From Erythrophleum ivorense (Eukaryota > Streptophyta > Magnoliopsida > Fabales > Fabaceae): 64,000 bases of DNA. Under the pieces are notes generated by a model, which was given only the letters and a program-made list of their open reading frames with translations, did not search any database and was not told the DNA's origin. The position numbers were made by a program, and so were the translations under genes. The stretch spans positions 124,001-188,000 of the forward strand of contig JAIUCV010000654.1 in NCBI GenBank assembly GCA_026724425.1, written 5' to 3'. Shown here piece after piece: positions 1 to 10,810 of this stretch; the stretch's first letter is position 1; every line of letters begins with the position of its first letter.

Positions 1-1431
1 TCGTGGCTTTAGACGAGGTGTGCAGCGCGGTTAGGAGCTTCATATCCTCCTCTTCTGCTACGAACGCCACGGATCGATGGATGGCGTCGGCGATCGACTT
101 GGGTTTATTCAGTGCGAGCTCTTTTCGGAAGTCTGAATGGAACCACAGCCCCTTCTTGAGCGAGTCGACAGCGATTTCGTCATTGATCGTTCCCGCCTTC
201 GACATAGTTGTCTTGAATCGATCCATAAAACTGCGAAGCGATTCTTCCTCGCCTTGGACCATATTCCATAGACTAATCGCCGAGGCCGACTTTTCTATAA
301 ACATGGAATATTGCTTGAGAAAGAGAGTTGTTAGCTGCTGGAAATTTTCGATCGAGCTCGGCTCGAGATTCAAGAACCAGTCCAGGGCCGGGCCCTTCAA
401 GTATTCGGCGAACAACAGGCAAAATCCGGCATCCTTCTCTTCTCCGCTTCTGAATGTGGCTCGGCTCAAGGCGACCCGAAATGCGTTGATATGATCCTTT
501 GGATTGGTCGAGCCATCGTACTTTTGAATACTCAGCTTGCCTGGATCGACCACCCTGGTGTTAATTATCCTTGCCGAGAACGGTGTATGCTCCGACTCCT
601 CGCATATTTGAGCGATCTCTGGTGCCGAGCTAAGCGCTCTGTGAATCTGTGACCGGAGAAATTTAGCCTCGCTATCAGATTTTTCGAGGCGAGCCCGGAT
701 TTCGGCCAATTCGTCTCGACTCATATTCTGCTCCTTGTTCGGATTATTTCTTCTTGAGGTGCACATGCCTCGCAACGATCGATTTTTGTCTCGAGTAGCT
801 GGCGAAGTCGGCGTTCGCTTTTCTAGCAGGAGACGAGTAATGGCTTCAGCAAATGTTTCCGCAGGGACCGAAGTTGGCGAGCCGTCGGTTTTCTGCTCGG
901 CAATCCTGGTTTGCTGGTTTTGGTCGCCCAGTGAATCGTCCTGGGTGGATCCCCCTTGACCCACCAATATATTCTTGAGAATCTCGGCCAGTGATTCTGG
1001 GGTTACGTCACTGGGAATCGGATCTCCCAGATTGATTTGTATTGGCTCGGTTGATTGCGCACCTTTGCGTCTTGTGCTCTGCTTCTTCTTTGGAAGATGT
1101 GGTGGCGAATCATCTGGCTCTCCGTTTCACTTCGCTCGGGGGTTCTTTCTTCTTCATCTCCTTCTTCCACTTCGTCGGACGGGGAGATGAAAGCCAGATT
1201 TTTCGGGTTAAGCTTCTTGCGCCGCCTGGCATCTCGTTCTTCTCTTTCCTTCAGGTGGCTTTGTAGATTTTCGAGCTCTTGGGTTAATGTGCTGTTCAGG
1301 GCTTCTTGCTCTTCGGTTTGTTTTTCAAGTGCAGCGATCTTCTCTGCTTCTGTTTGACGCGCTGTTGCGTCGTCCCTGTGCTGTTGACCGGTCGGATCGG
1401 TCTCATTCGAATTTACGTCCCTATCCGTCAT
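1..1431 (-). pseudogene. gag of left-edge gypsy element, frameshifted
   Basis: Gag binds and packages element RNA. The minus-strand frame starts at the ATG at 1431 (MTDRDVNSNETDP). It has an acidic, Glu-rich coiled-coil-like N-terminus. Near 1120 the frame changes by one base: the original frame stops at about 1003 while the continuing frame reads on to the window edge. The downstream part carries a retrotransposon gag domain (KGPALDWFLNLEPSSI, then YSMFIEKSASAISLW and QGEEESLRSFMDRFK, about 20-430 on the plus-strand scale). The frameshift makes this copy unlikely to encode a functional Gag. The C-terminus and pol lie outside. Confidence 0.7.
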
Positions 1432-1493
1432 CCTGTCAGGCTTCGTATTCTTTGTGTTCGAATTCGCTGCCCACCCTCCTTCTAGCGCCAAAT

Positions 1494-1950
1494 TGTGCGA
1501 GCCGGATTTGCACAATATCGTTTAGTTCGTTTTCGGGGAGAGCCGAGGAATTCTATTGATTAAATACGAAGGAGACGAGCCAAAGTTGGTTTTATTATTA
1601 GCTGTTATGCGAGCTATGATTTTTATGGCGTGTGCCTTTGCTGTCTGTCAAAAGTGTCCCTAAAACAATTGACGTCGATTCCTATTTATAAGAGAATAGG
1701 AACCGACTTTACTAAGTTTAAGTAAACTTTCCATAATGAAAACTTTCCATTTCTGCTCGCGCCGACTTGTGTTTATGGCAAGCTTTAATCATGGGCTTCC
1801 TTCGATGGGCCTCGGCTCGAATCGCTTCGCTGGATGTCGGTTCGGCCCATCGAGAGATGTCTTCCCGGTTCTCTGGTTCGGTCCCCGGTTCGGTCGGTTC
1901 GATGTGATCATGCTTGGTCATTTCTCTTCATCAGCCCGACTCAAATGACA
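1494..1950 (-). repeat. 5' LTR of the left-edge gypsy element
   Basis: On the minus strand it starts TGTCATTTGAG at 1950 and ends CGCACA at 1494, so it has the TG...CA ends expected of an LTR. A TATA-type motif (TTATAAATAGG) lies around 1683-1693, followed by a transcribed-type leader. The partner LTR is outside the window, so the upstream boundary is approximate. Confidence 0.6.
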
Positions 1951-1956
1951 ACGTCA

Positions 1957-2112
1957 AGAGGGAAAATCCGACCCCAACATTATTCAAAAACAAGGGTTTA
2001 CACCCTAAACCAGCTAAACCGGATCACTTAAATCGAACCAAAATCGATTTTAACCATTTGTGTCGAGCGACACAACTCCTCAGAAACGACAATTTGGTTT
2101 ATGGATGTTACA
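1957..2112 (-). repeat. Relic Tekay-family LTR fragment
   Basis: Read on minus it starts TGTAACATCCATAAACC at 2112, matching the start of the Tekay LTRs at 32283 and 39154. It carries the GTGTCGAGCGACAC variant of their palindrome (about 2061-2074) and the ATCGATTTTGGTTCGATTT stretch. It is cut off next to the left-edge gypsy LTR. It is an old solo fragment with clear divergence from the intact copies. Confidence 0.65.
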
Positions 2113-2439
2113 CCCTCAAAATTGACAATATATCATGTGGCTCTTCTTGGTCGCGATTAACTTCAAGTTAAAAGAAATTGATTCGCTCATGTCGTTCTGT
2201 CGACAACACGTTAAAATTTAATGCAGTGATTGTGGTAAAAAAATTAACAATACAGATAAAATCAATAATTATTGATTAATAACGAAAAGTTAATACATTT
2301 ATTTTTCTTTTTTAAAAAACAGCAACTCGTCAAAATTTAATAAAATGATCGAGAAAATTTGATTCTCAAAAATTATTAACTATCATCACTCTTGTTATCA
2401 AAAAAAATAAAATATTTATTTTCTTCAGAAATTACAACA
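2113..2439. other. AT-rich spacer
   Basis: A/T-rich sequence with no supported reading frame or repeat. It is the distal promoter side of the small gene at 2792. Confidence 0.5.
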
Positions 2440-2457
2440 TTCTAGAACCTTCTAGAG
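2440..2457 (+). promoter_or_regulatory. Candidate heat-shock element
   Basis: TTCTAGAACCTTCTAGAG has alternating TTC/GAA units at the spacing recognised by heat-shock factors (TTCnnGAAnnTTCnnGAG). It lies about 350 bases upstream of the ATG at 2792. The inverted copy near 62480 diverges within this motif, so only this copy keeps it. Confidence 0.45.
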
Positions 2458-3455
2458 TTTGTTCATAAAACCACAAACAATAAAATCACTCGTTCCTCTC
2501 TCAGAGGCGCTTCGCTATTGAACTCACCGTCGTTCCTTTCTCTCCTTCGAGATTTTTCAGGTATGAGCTCGAATTTCCGCTTGAACTCACCGTCGTTCCT
2601 TTCTCTCCTTCGAATTTGGGAATCGCATCCTGTTTGATCTCAAATCTCTCTTATTGTTAGCTATTCTTGGTCATATATCTGAGCTCGATTTTGGGAATCG
2701 TGGTGTATGAGCTCTTATCGTTAGCTATTTTTGGAATCTGTGTTTGTTCATGTTTCACTACAATTTTTTTTATGGAATTTCAATTGCAGACATGTTTGAG
2801 TGGATTAGAAACTGCTTCTGTGGAACGAAGGCAAGGACGATGAGTGGTGCTATGGGCCGTATGCAGACCAATATCGACACATTGACGACTAATGAGGGGA
2901 ACCTTGTCACTGAAATCGGTACAGCGGAAAGAGCTCTGGATAATACAAACGATGAAATCCAGCAAGCTCGCATTCGTTATCAGATTGAGTTTAAGAGGAG
3001 AGAACTGGAACTCATCAGAAACAGCATTCCGATAATTACAGATGAGGTAAGCTTTGCTTACTTATGATTAGAGGTGTAGTTAAGGAGGTATTTTAAGAGT
3101 TTATGTTGTCTTTAACAGAGGCACAGTCTCGAGCGAGCGCAAAATGTAAAAACAATTCTGAAATCTTACCAAATTGCTTACAAAGCCAGGCAGAGATTCT
3201 ACTCTTGAGAAGAAAGAATCAAGGTAATCTTAGAACTTTTCTGGTTCTTTTTAAGAACAATCAATCATACACTTATTGACAATGAAATTTCTGTATTGCA
3301 GCTCTTGATTCTCTCTCTCGCTCTCTCTCTCACACGCAGATGGTTCCACAAATGGTGGCTTTCTTAAATTCCCTATTACAAATGGTTTTGGTTTTCTTAA
3401 ACTCTCTCTTAGTTCCTCTTGACTTTGACTTAACATTTTCAGAAACAACTTTTTA
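2450..3455 (+). repeat. Inverted duplication, copy 1
   Basis: This block, covering the promoter, 5' UTR, both coding exons and 3' flank of the small gene, recurs on the opposite strand at about 61575-62478, roughly 58 kb away. Within it, a stretch of about 33 bases (TTGAACTCACCGTCG...) is tandemly doubled at 2517 and 2581. The other copy has it once. Confidence 0.8.
2792..3208 (+). CDS. Small coiled-coil protein (114 aa, two coding exons), weakly ESCRT-III/Snf7-like
   Basis: The coding part is 2792-3046 and 3119-3208. The intron has GTAAGC at 3047 and TTTAACAG at 3117-3118, phase 0. A 5'-UTR intron is likely at 2561-2789 (CAG/GTATGAG ... TTGCAG). The product starts MFEWIRNCFCGTKART and is otherwise a long, highly charged helix with heptad-like spacing (residues about 20-85), ending KARQRFYS. 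The short MF-start plus basic coiled coil recalls the N-terminal half of Snf7/VPS32 proteins, but that is only a resemblance. No signal peptide or membrane segment is seen. A broken inverted copy is at 61815-62197. Confidence 0.6.
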
Positions 3456-3689
3456 AAAACCTTGGAAGCATGTTAGATCCAAATTAAGTTCAACACGACG
3501 ACCTTCTTCTTCTTACAAGAATACTCTCTTACAAAGAAATGGTTCCATCTTTCATTCATGTTAAAGAAGAACCGCCGGTTGAATCATTTCACGTCTCTTC
3601 CTTTGCTTGTGCTCTATAAGCTTCCATTGCAGCTTTTCGAGCTTCAATTCTTCCTCTTGTCTTTTCTTAAAACTCTCTCTCCCAGACAT

Positions 3690-4595
3690 CACTCCCATCT
3701 TCCATAACAGCCTCAACGCTAATCCCATATCTCCACTCTTACAAGCTCCATCAATCATCATGCTAAAGCTGACAACATTAGGCCACACCCCACATTGCAA
3801 CATCCTGTAAAACACTCATAACGCTTCAAGCAGCTTATCCTCTTTGCAAAACGAGTATATGACCAGATTAAAGGTATTCACATTCTCAACATATCCTAAA
3901 GAGTCCATTTCTTTGTAAACCTTCCAAAACCAATCAATCTCGTTCAGATTCAGTAAACAACCCATGAAATTATTCAAAGCATGAACAGAAACGCAAAAGC
4001 CCTTTGCTCTCGCCTGCTCAATCACTTTATAAGCTCCTTCAGCATCGCCGTTCTGTGTGCAAGCTCTAACCAATGAATCAAACACATCGAGACTCGAATC
4101 ACAAGCTTGGTAATTCCGAATCAAACCCGATAAAACTTGTAAAGGACTCAAATTTCCACCTTCCAGAGACATCAGGTTCACCACTATTGATAAAGCGTCA
4201 TCGAACTTTCTCGAATCGACCAGCAAATGAATCATCACACAGGAGGCTTCGAAACGATTCTCGGACGACTTAGCCAGAGTTTTATTCTCTAAAACCCAGT
4301 TGTAGAACTCTAGAGCTAGCTTCGAAGAGGTTCGAAACTCGCGAAGATCTCGGTTTATCAACGGATTTGTGAGGCTTGGAGAGAATTGACTAAGAGTGTT
4401 CCATCGTCGTTGCCTTAGATTCAAATAGAGAGCACTAAACAGAATGTACCGTCGTCGCTTCGTAAAACGCGATAAGTATGCCCGGCGGCGTCGACGCCGG
4501 TGTAAGCTTCTGTGGCAGAAAGAAAGGTGAGAGGACTTAACGAGATAACGGTACAAATAAAGACGAAGGGGTTTGAATTTAATACCCAGATTCAT
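3690..4595 (-). pseudogene. P-class pentatricopeptide repeat (PPR) protein, truncated pseudogene
   Basis: PPR proteins bind organellar RNA. The likely start is the ATG at 4595 (MNLGIKFKPLRLYLYR), giving a basic, Arg-rich N-terminus typical of a mitochondrial presequence; an upstream ATG at 4685 lies in a TA microsatellite. Degenerate 35-residue repeats follow (FDSLVRACTQNGDAEGAYKV, NTFNLVIYSFCKEDKLLEA). An in-frame TGA at 3816-3818 interrupts a repeat, whose continuation reads VFYRMLQCGVWPNVVSFSMM. Homology ends near WKMGVMSG, after about four or five repeats, where the family normally has ten or more. Nonsense plus C-terminal loss mark it as a pseudogene. Confidence 0.8.
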
Positions 4596-4630
4596 GACCG
4601 GTTTAGGGGCGAACCGAAATTGGTCTGGTG

Positions 4631-4634
<4 letters not shown>

Positions 4635-4672
<38 letters not shown>
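4635..4672. repeat. (AT)n microsatellite
   Basis: About 19 uninterrupted AT units next to the 5' end of the PPR remnant. Confidence 0.95.
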
Positions 4673-4675
<3 letters not shown>

Positions 4676-4689
4676 TTTTATGCATTAAA

Positions 4690-5142
4690 TTTAGAAATTA
4701 ATCTAAATTTACTTATATGAAGAAATCATGCTGTTCTTAAATTTAAAAGTTAGAAACTCATTAAAAAAAAATTAGGGAGATGACTCGATGAGCTCCTTCT
4801 AACTTAGCTAAGAGAATCAAGTGTATTTGATCAGAATCTAAACACTACAACAGCGTTTTTATATTCTTTCAAATCTGATATTTTTCATTACAACAGAAAT
4901 CTAAGTACTCATCCTTTTGTTAACATCTTGCATAAAAATCACAAATCGTGAACAAGCTATAAGATTTGTAGCACACCTATACACATCTTCTTGAATCTCT
5001 TACGGTTAGTTGCATTCAAACCTGAAATGTTAAAATACATCGAAGCGGATAAATTATGAATTGAACCATGTGAAGTTGCTTTAAGTACAGTAGATTTGAA
5101 CTGTACAAGCTTGGTCATGTTAATTGCAATGGTCAGCAAACT
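4690..5142. other. AT-rich intergenic DNA
   Basis: No supported gene. Short frames here lack codon structure or motifs. Confidence 0.5.
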
Positions 5143-5607
5143 TTAACCTCATATCGTTGTTGTTGTTTTACATTCCAAAGCTATAGTTGTCAAATGTTGT
5201 AGTTAGTGTATTTAAATTTTGTTTTTAAGGGTAGCCAACACTTTTAGAAAGTTCAAAACTAAGGTTTTGATATATTTTATTTTTAAGAAATAGCGCAAAT
5301 GATTTAGATGATAATTGTTGTAAACAATGTGGGTGTATTGAAAGTGAGATTTAGAGTGATTTAAGGTAATTTGTATTAAAATGACAAATCCACTGTTATT
5401 CGAATTTGAATTCTAAAAATCTTTTTAAAATCCAGTGTTATTAAACTTGTGATTTTAAAATTTACTTTCAAATCCACGGTTATTGTAAATATTTTGAAAA
5501 GTGGATTTTAAGAAAAATATTTGATTTTAGAATGATTAATTTAGTGAGATTTCCTTATTAAAAATAGAAGACTTCAAATCACATGATTTTATATAGGATT
5601 TTAGAAA
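5143..5607 (+). repeat. Tandem duplication, copy A, carrying MITE-like sequence
   Basis: Copy B begins at 5608 (CTTAACCTCATATCATTG) and is split by the Tekay element 5653-10530. It resumes at 10531 with the same GCTATAGTTGTCAAATG sequence seen at 5180. From about 5330 the block carries GGTGTATTGAAAGTGAGATT, a terminus-like motif that recurs at 10686 and, reversed, at about 22550. Most likely a DNA-transposon end or MITE. Confidence 0.7.
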
Positions 5608-5652
5608 CCTTAACCTCATATCATTGTTGTTGTTTTACGGAAAACCCTTAAA

Positions 5653-7775
5653 AAAACTTGCTCGAATGAGCCTCTCTCAAGACCTCTCGTCTCAACACCT
5701 CATCCTTGGGCACACAAACCCGCCCACGAACCAAAATCGTCCCATTCGCCGAGACCTGATACTCAGAACCAGCTGCCCGCGATGCATCAATCAAACCCTG
5801 ATCATCCTGCTGAGCCACTCTGATCCTACTGAGTAAGTTTGTCTGATCAGCTGCCTCCAAACCTAAAGGCTCCTCTGAAATAGCACAAAGCCGCAATGTA
5901 CTAATCTCACTGACCAAAGCCTCAACATCCTGCTCTCTGGCTGAATCAACCCTCCGTCGACTCAACGCATCTGCCACCAAGTTGGCCTTGCCTGGATGAT
6001 AGACAATATCCAGATCATAATCTGCCAGAAACTCCACCCAACGCGTCTGTCTCGCATTCAGCAAATGCTGAGTGAAAATGTGCTGCAAACTCTTGTGATC
6101 TGTAAAGATCTGCACAGATCCACCATAGAGATAAGACCTCCAAATCTTGAGTGCGAAGACCACCGTTCCCAACTCAAGATCGTGTGTAGGACGGTTGCGC
6201 TCACTGCCCTGCAACTGTCTCTCGAAGCGTAGGCAATCACTCTGCCCTCTTGCATCAAGACGCAACCCAAACCCACACCTGAAGCATATGTATACACCAC
6301 GTAAGGCTTCCCCGGATCGGGTAATGCCAACACTGGTGTAGAAGTCAACATCTCCTTGAACTTTCCAAAGCTCTCCTCGCACTCCGGCGACCACACAAAC
6401 GGCACATCTTTGTCAGTCAACCTCGTCATCGGCTGAGACATACTCGCAAAGCCTCTGAGAAATCTCCTGTAGTAGTCTGCTAAACCAAGAAAACTCCTGA
6501 TCTCGGTAGCACTACTCGGTCTAGGCCAATCTCTGATAGCCTCGATCTTAGCCGGATCCACAGAAACTCCTTCTGCAGAAACAATATGGCCAAGAAACCC
6601 CATCTCTCTCTGCCAAAAGCTGCACTTGCTCAACTTAGCAAACAACTTCTGCTCTCGAAGCTTCTCCATCACAAGCCTCAGATGAGTCGCATGCTCCTCT
6701 GGACTCCTCGAATACACCAAGATGTCATCGATGAAGATAATGACGAACACATCCAGAAACTCCCTGAACACGTCGTTCATCAACCTCATAAATGCTGCTG
6801 GCGCATTCGTCAAACCGAAGGGCATAACCACAAACTCGAAATGCCCATACCTCGTCCTGAACGCCGTCTTGCGAACATCTGCCTCATCTATCGGGATCTG
6901 ATGATAACCCGATGCCAAGTCAATCTTGGAGAACCAAGTAGCACCCCTCAACTGATCCAACAACTCATCAATCCTCGGGAGTGGATACCTGTTCTTCACT
7001 GTGACTCGGTTGAGTCCCCGGTAATCGATGCACAACCGGAAACTGCCATCCTTCTTCTTCACAAACAACACCGGTGCTCCCCACGGCGAAACACTCGGCC
7101 GAATGAAACCCTTTGCTCAAAAGGTCCTCTAGCTACTTCTTCAGCTCTGCCAACTCTGCTGGCGCCATCCTGTAAGGTGTCTTCGATATCGGTGATGTCC
7201 CGGGCTCTAATTCAATCGTGAAAGGATCTGACCGAGATGGTGGCAATCCCTTCAACGACCGAAAGACATCCTCAAACTCCCGGACAACCTCAATATCACC
7301 CAGAACCACCTCACCACTAGACTCCGACATCACTATCGTCGCCAATACGCCTCACAACCTCGCTCTATCATCTGCTCAGCCTGAATAGCAGAGATGACAA
7401 GACTCCCGGAAGTCGGTCTCACCCCCTGATAAACCAACCTCTCTGCATCCCGCTCAAACACCACTCTGCCTCTGTAGCAGTCCAGATGAACTCTGTAACT
7501 CGACAGCCAGTCCATCCCCAAAATCACGTCATACAGCTCCACCGGACTGATGACCAAATCTGCCGGCATAGACTGTCTCGCAATCTGCACGTCGACTGCT
7601 CTAGCACGACCCAAGGTAGTCAGGAGGCCTCCACCGGCCACCTTGACCAAACCCTCGCGCTCACCAGCGCTACTCTGGATGCCTCTACTCTCGGCACACT
7701 CCGGAGTAATGAAGCAATTAGATGCTCCCGAGTCAAACAACACGTGAGACTCTACACCGCCCACTAACAAGGTCC
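5653..7775 (-). pseudogene. Tekay pol (protease, RT, RNase H), multiply frameshifted
   Basis: The protease motif LFDSGASNCF lies near 7740. Reverse transcriptase follows with YRGLNRVTVKNRYPLPRIDE, FSKIDLASGYHQIP and IIFIDDILVYS. RNase H keeps TDHKSLQHIF. Lesions seen: a base lost in the GCEAY-LATI region (about 7340), a CAG to TAG change just after AELAELKK (about 7133), an extra T about 25 bases on, and a frameshift in RNase H near 6225. The RNase H aspartate region also reads VVYTYASG where the intact copy has VYTDASG. The gene ends after AHSSKF with integrase missing. It is not functional. Confidence 0.85.
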
Positions 7776-7891
7776 CTACACAATTCACAAGTGTTGAGAA
7801 CCCTAAACACTATCACAGGAAATAAATGAAACAAACGACATTCACCACAATTCTACACTAAGAATTTACGAAGTCTGAGTCAAGAATTTAC
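7776..7891 (-). other. Conserved gag/pol intron in Tekay element
   Basis: On the minus strand ATCACAA/GTAAATTC (donor at 7891) and GTGTAG/GGACC (acceptor at 7776). It is 116 bp, the same length and phase as the intron at 35023-35138. Removal joins gag to the protease frame. Confidence 0.6.
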
Positions 7892-9197
7892 TTGTGATCT
7901 GGCCCGATTGACTCGTCTGGCCCACCTCAGCCGAAGAGTACACCCGCGGCGCCACACCCAACTGATCCAACGACTGCGCCGCTGCGATCTGCGCCACTGA
8001 CAACTGCTGCAACTTGGGACACATCGGCCTGAGATGCCCCGGCTCCCTGCAGTGGAAACACACCCTAGTGTCCCGAGACGCACCACTCTTGGGACAACTA
8101 GCCACCCTGTGGTCCAAGCTCCCGCACCCGAAGCAACCACGAGCACTCTGGCTGCCTCCAGCAACCTCCTCAAACCTCCTCTTCTGGCCCTGCGCAGGCT
8201 TGCCGCCCTTGCCAGAACCAGAACTGAAACTCCTGCGCTGCTGCTGCTGCTGCTGGCCCCGCGGCTGGGTAGCAGGAACAACCGCAGCTGAAACCACCAC
8301 TGGACCAACCTGCTCACGAAGGTCCTCCTCGATGGAAGCCGCTAGCTCCACCAACTCTGCTCTCGTAGCATAAGTGCTACCTCTGCACTGAGTCATGATG
8401 CTCGACCGAAGTCCCTGCAAGAACCTCGCCATCAGACTCCGCTCGCCCTCAAAGCCGTAACCAGTATACGCCACAAGTCTGCCAAACTCAGCGTCATACT
8501 CTCGCACCGACCTCTCACCCTGAGTCAATGCCACAAACCTCATCTGAAATCTGTCTCTGGCCTCCTGAGGAAAGTACTTGGCGTTGAACTCCGCTAGGAA
8601 GTCACCCCAAGTCCACACTGCCCTCCTCAACATGACAGACCGCCACCACAGATGTGCATCTCCTCCAAGGTAATGCACTGCCAACTCCACCTGGTACCCC
8701 TCTGGACACCTGACCGAACGGAAGTTCCGTTTTAGTCTCTGCCGCCACTCATCGGCCTCCTCGGGACCACCCCTACCCTCAAAGAAAGGTGTCCTGATCC
8801 TCTGCATCTCCCTCATCATCTCGAGATAGGAAGGATGCCCCACCACCGCAGCACCATGCTGCCCAACAAACTCGCCCTGCCGTGCCCCCACCACCGGAGG
8901 AACACCCGGAGTCTGCACTAGAACCGCCTGCGGACGACGTGCCAACAGCTGCGTCAAAAGCCCCATCAACTGGTCACCAAGACCATGAGCCGGAGCAGCA
9001 CCCGCACCCGGAGCAGCCCCAACTCCCGCGCCGCCACTAGCGCCACCACTGGCCTCACCCGCCATAAACTGGGTCTCTGACGCAGTCGCCAAACTAGGCA
9101 CTGCACTCTCACCAGAATCCGCCTGCGCTCCACGGCCACGGCCTCTGCCACGGCCCCTGCCACGGCCTCTAGCACCACCTCTAGCTCCTGCATCCAT
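7866..9197 (-). CDS. Tekay gag, open reading frame (443 aa)
   Basis: Nucleocapsid/capsid protein of the element. It opens with an Arg/Gly-rich stretch (about residues 3-25), then an Ala/Gly/Pro linker, a retrotransposon gag domain (about 125-300, including VRCPEGYQVELAVHYL and TWGDFLAEFNAKYFP) and two zinc knuckles, CFGCGSLDHRVASC and CFHCREPGHLRPMC, both CX2CX4HX4C. It is open throughout. The last residues (SKFLTQTS) come from reading into the gag/pol intron; splicing there would fuse gag to pol instead. The corresponding gag at 33529 has a nonsense codon that this one lacks. Confidence 0.85.
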   Translation of the reverse strand: MDAGARGGARGRGRGRGRGRGRGAQADSGESAVPSLATASETQFMAGEASGGASGGAGVGAAPGAGAAPAHGLGDQLMGLLTQLLARRPQAVLVQTPGVPPVVGARQGEFVGQHGAAVVGHPSYLEMMREMQRIRTPFFEGRGGPEEADEWRQRLKRNFRSVRCPEGYQVELAVHYLGGDAHLWWRSVMLRRAVWTWGDFLAEFNAKYFPQEARDRFQMRFVALTQGERSVREYDAEFGRLVAYTGYGFEGERSLMARFLQGLRSSIMTQCRGSTYATRAELVELAASIEEDLREQVGPVVVSAAVVPATQPRGQQQQQQRRSFSSGSGKGGKPAQGQKRRFEEVAGGSQSARGCFGCGSLDHRVASCPKSGASRDTRVCFHCREPGHLRPMCPKLQQLSVAQIAAAQSLDQLGVAPRVYSSAEVGQTSQSGQITSKFLTQTS

Positions 9198-9405
9198 CTC
9201 ACTGCACTACCACAGTACAGTAGATGAGCAAACTAGAAAAACACACCACAAAACACAAACACAACACACAACTTACCGCGGAATCACTGAAGCCCGAGAG
9301 GATGACACTAGACTATTACTGACTAAACACAATTAATCAAATAAACACATAGTCCAATTCACCCAATCTAACAGTCCTAAAACCGTAATGGCTCTGATAC
9401 CAAAA

Positions 9406-10530
9406 CGAAACAACCAAACCCTTTTTTTATTAATTAAATGCGGAAAAATATAATTAACTCAAACTCCAATAAAATCATTAAACAATTTAAATCAAACAAC
9501 CAAGTTCAATTCCAAAATAAATAAATAAATATCTCTAGCAACCTAACACCAGGTTCGCAATAATTAAACAAACAATGAAACAATCCTATCATCCTCTCCT
9601 CGGCCCGATTCCGCGATCACACTTTCTTTTTACCTGCATCACATTAAGGAAAAAGAGATGCATAAGTATTTAAGAAATACTTAGTGAGGCAATCACCCCG
9701 CCTACAGGCCAATTACGCAATGTAAACACTTTCAAATAATTATAATAATTACCGCAATTATTAAATTCACATATTTTAATTATTAAATAATTTCCACATT
9801 TAAATAATAATTTTTAAACACTTAAATAATTTCCACAATTATTTTAAATCACTTAATTAATTTAATTCACCAATTAAAGTTAAATTTCGAATTAAAAACC
9901 TTTAATTCCCTTAACCGAGTTAAACCGGATTAAACCACTTAATCCAATTAAACTGGTTATTTAAATCACCAGATAACCGGATTAAACCGGACAGTGTCGA
10001 TCGACACAGATTGTGTCGATCGGCACCTTGCCCGCTTGGTGTCGATCGACACCGATCCAGGAGATCGACGCCCGAACGATTTTTAGCACAAAAACACGGG
10101 AAACACGAAATCAACACCACACACGCGATTCAACCCGCGAATATCACACAGAACATCACAAGAACACACGATTTCAGCCTTAACCACAATCCAAATTCAC
10201 ATATCTATCCATTTGCGAGCCTACGGTCATGCACTCACCTTGACAACGGATTGAAAGGGAGAAAGAGATGAAGAACAACACAGATCAACCACAAAGCTCC
10301 AAAATCACCATTTTTTCTCTAGCCTCTTTTCCTTCTCCAAAAACTCGAAAAACGACAAAACAATGCGGCCACACACTTATAATGCGACATAGGGCTTTCC
10401 CTCACAAAACCAGCCCAAACCGGAACTCAAATCGAACCGAAATCGATTTTAACCTTTGGTGTCGACCGACACTCCCCCTGGTGTCGATCGACACCGCTTC
10501 CCAAAAGCGACAGATTGGTTTACGAATGCT
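9406..10530 (-). repeat. 5' LTR of truncated Tekay element (1125 bp)
   Basis: Starts TGTAGCATTCGTAAACC at 10530 and ends beside the tRNA-Met primer site at 9406, where the usual terminal CA reads CG. It carries two clusters of the palindrome GTGTCGATCGACAC or one-base variants (about 9994-10055 and 10460-10495). Splice-like sites AAGGTGAGTGC and GATGCAGGT sit at the same relative places as in the intact copies. Confidence 0.85.
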
Positions 10531-10710
10531 ACAGCTATAGTTGTCAAATGTTGTAGTTAGTGTATTTAAATTTTGTTTTTTAGGGTAGCCAACACTTTTA
10601 GAAAGTTCAAAAGTAAGGCCTTGATATATTTTATTTTCAAGAAATAGCGCAAATGATTTAGATGATAATTGTTGTAAACAATGGGGGTGTATTGAAAGTG
10701 AGATTTAGAG
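10531..10710 (+). repeat. Tandem duplication, copy B, resumed after the Tekay element
   Basis: Nearly identical to 5181-5352. The similarity to copy A ends at about 10703, shortly after the MITE-like start. Confidence 0.75.
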
Positions 10711-10810
10711 TGAAAATAAAACAAAACAGTCAACTATACATGAAATGTGTCAATCCCACGTTCTCCTTTTTTTATTTTATTTTCTTGCAACCGTCAGTTC
10801 TTCGGATTGC

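Larger units (their letters stand above)
1..1950 (-). mobile_element. Ty3/gypsy LTR retrotransposon (non-chromovirus, Tat/Retand-like), 5' part, cut by window edge
   Basis: Read on the minus strand this is, in order, an LTR, a primer-binding region starting TGGCGC (around 1490) and a gag reading frame running off the window start. The order LTR-PBS-gag and the gag fold identify a Ty3/gypsy-type element. The assignment to the Tat/Retand side rests on the gag style and is an inference, because no reverse transcriptase is visible. Only the 5' end is present, so target-site duplications cannot be tested. The element abuts a relic Tekay LTR (1957-2112), probably because it landed in it. Confidence 0.75.
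5653..10530 (-). mobile_element. Tekay-type chromovirus (Ty3/gypsy), 3'-truncated and degenerate
   Basis: On the minus strand: a 5' LTR, an initiator-tRNA-Met primer site (TGGTATCAGAGCC, about 9392-9404), intact gag, the gag/pol intron and pol through RNase H. The homology stops just after AHSSKF, before the integrase zinc finger, so integrase, chromodomain and 3' LTR are absent. The DNA between copy A and copy B of the host duplication joins directly to this break. Family membership follows from close similarity to the complete copy at 32283-40273. Confidence 0.85.

Noticed and set aside
3..494. Open plus-strand frame of 163 codons
   Set aside because: It is antisense to the gag domain, which gives a clear retrotransposon gag motif on the minus strand.
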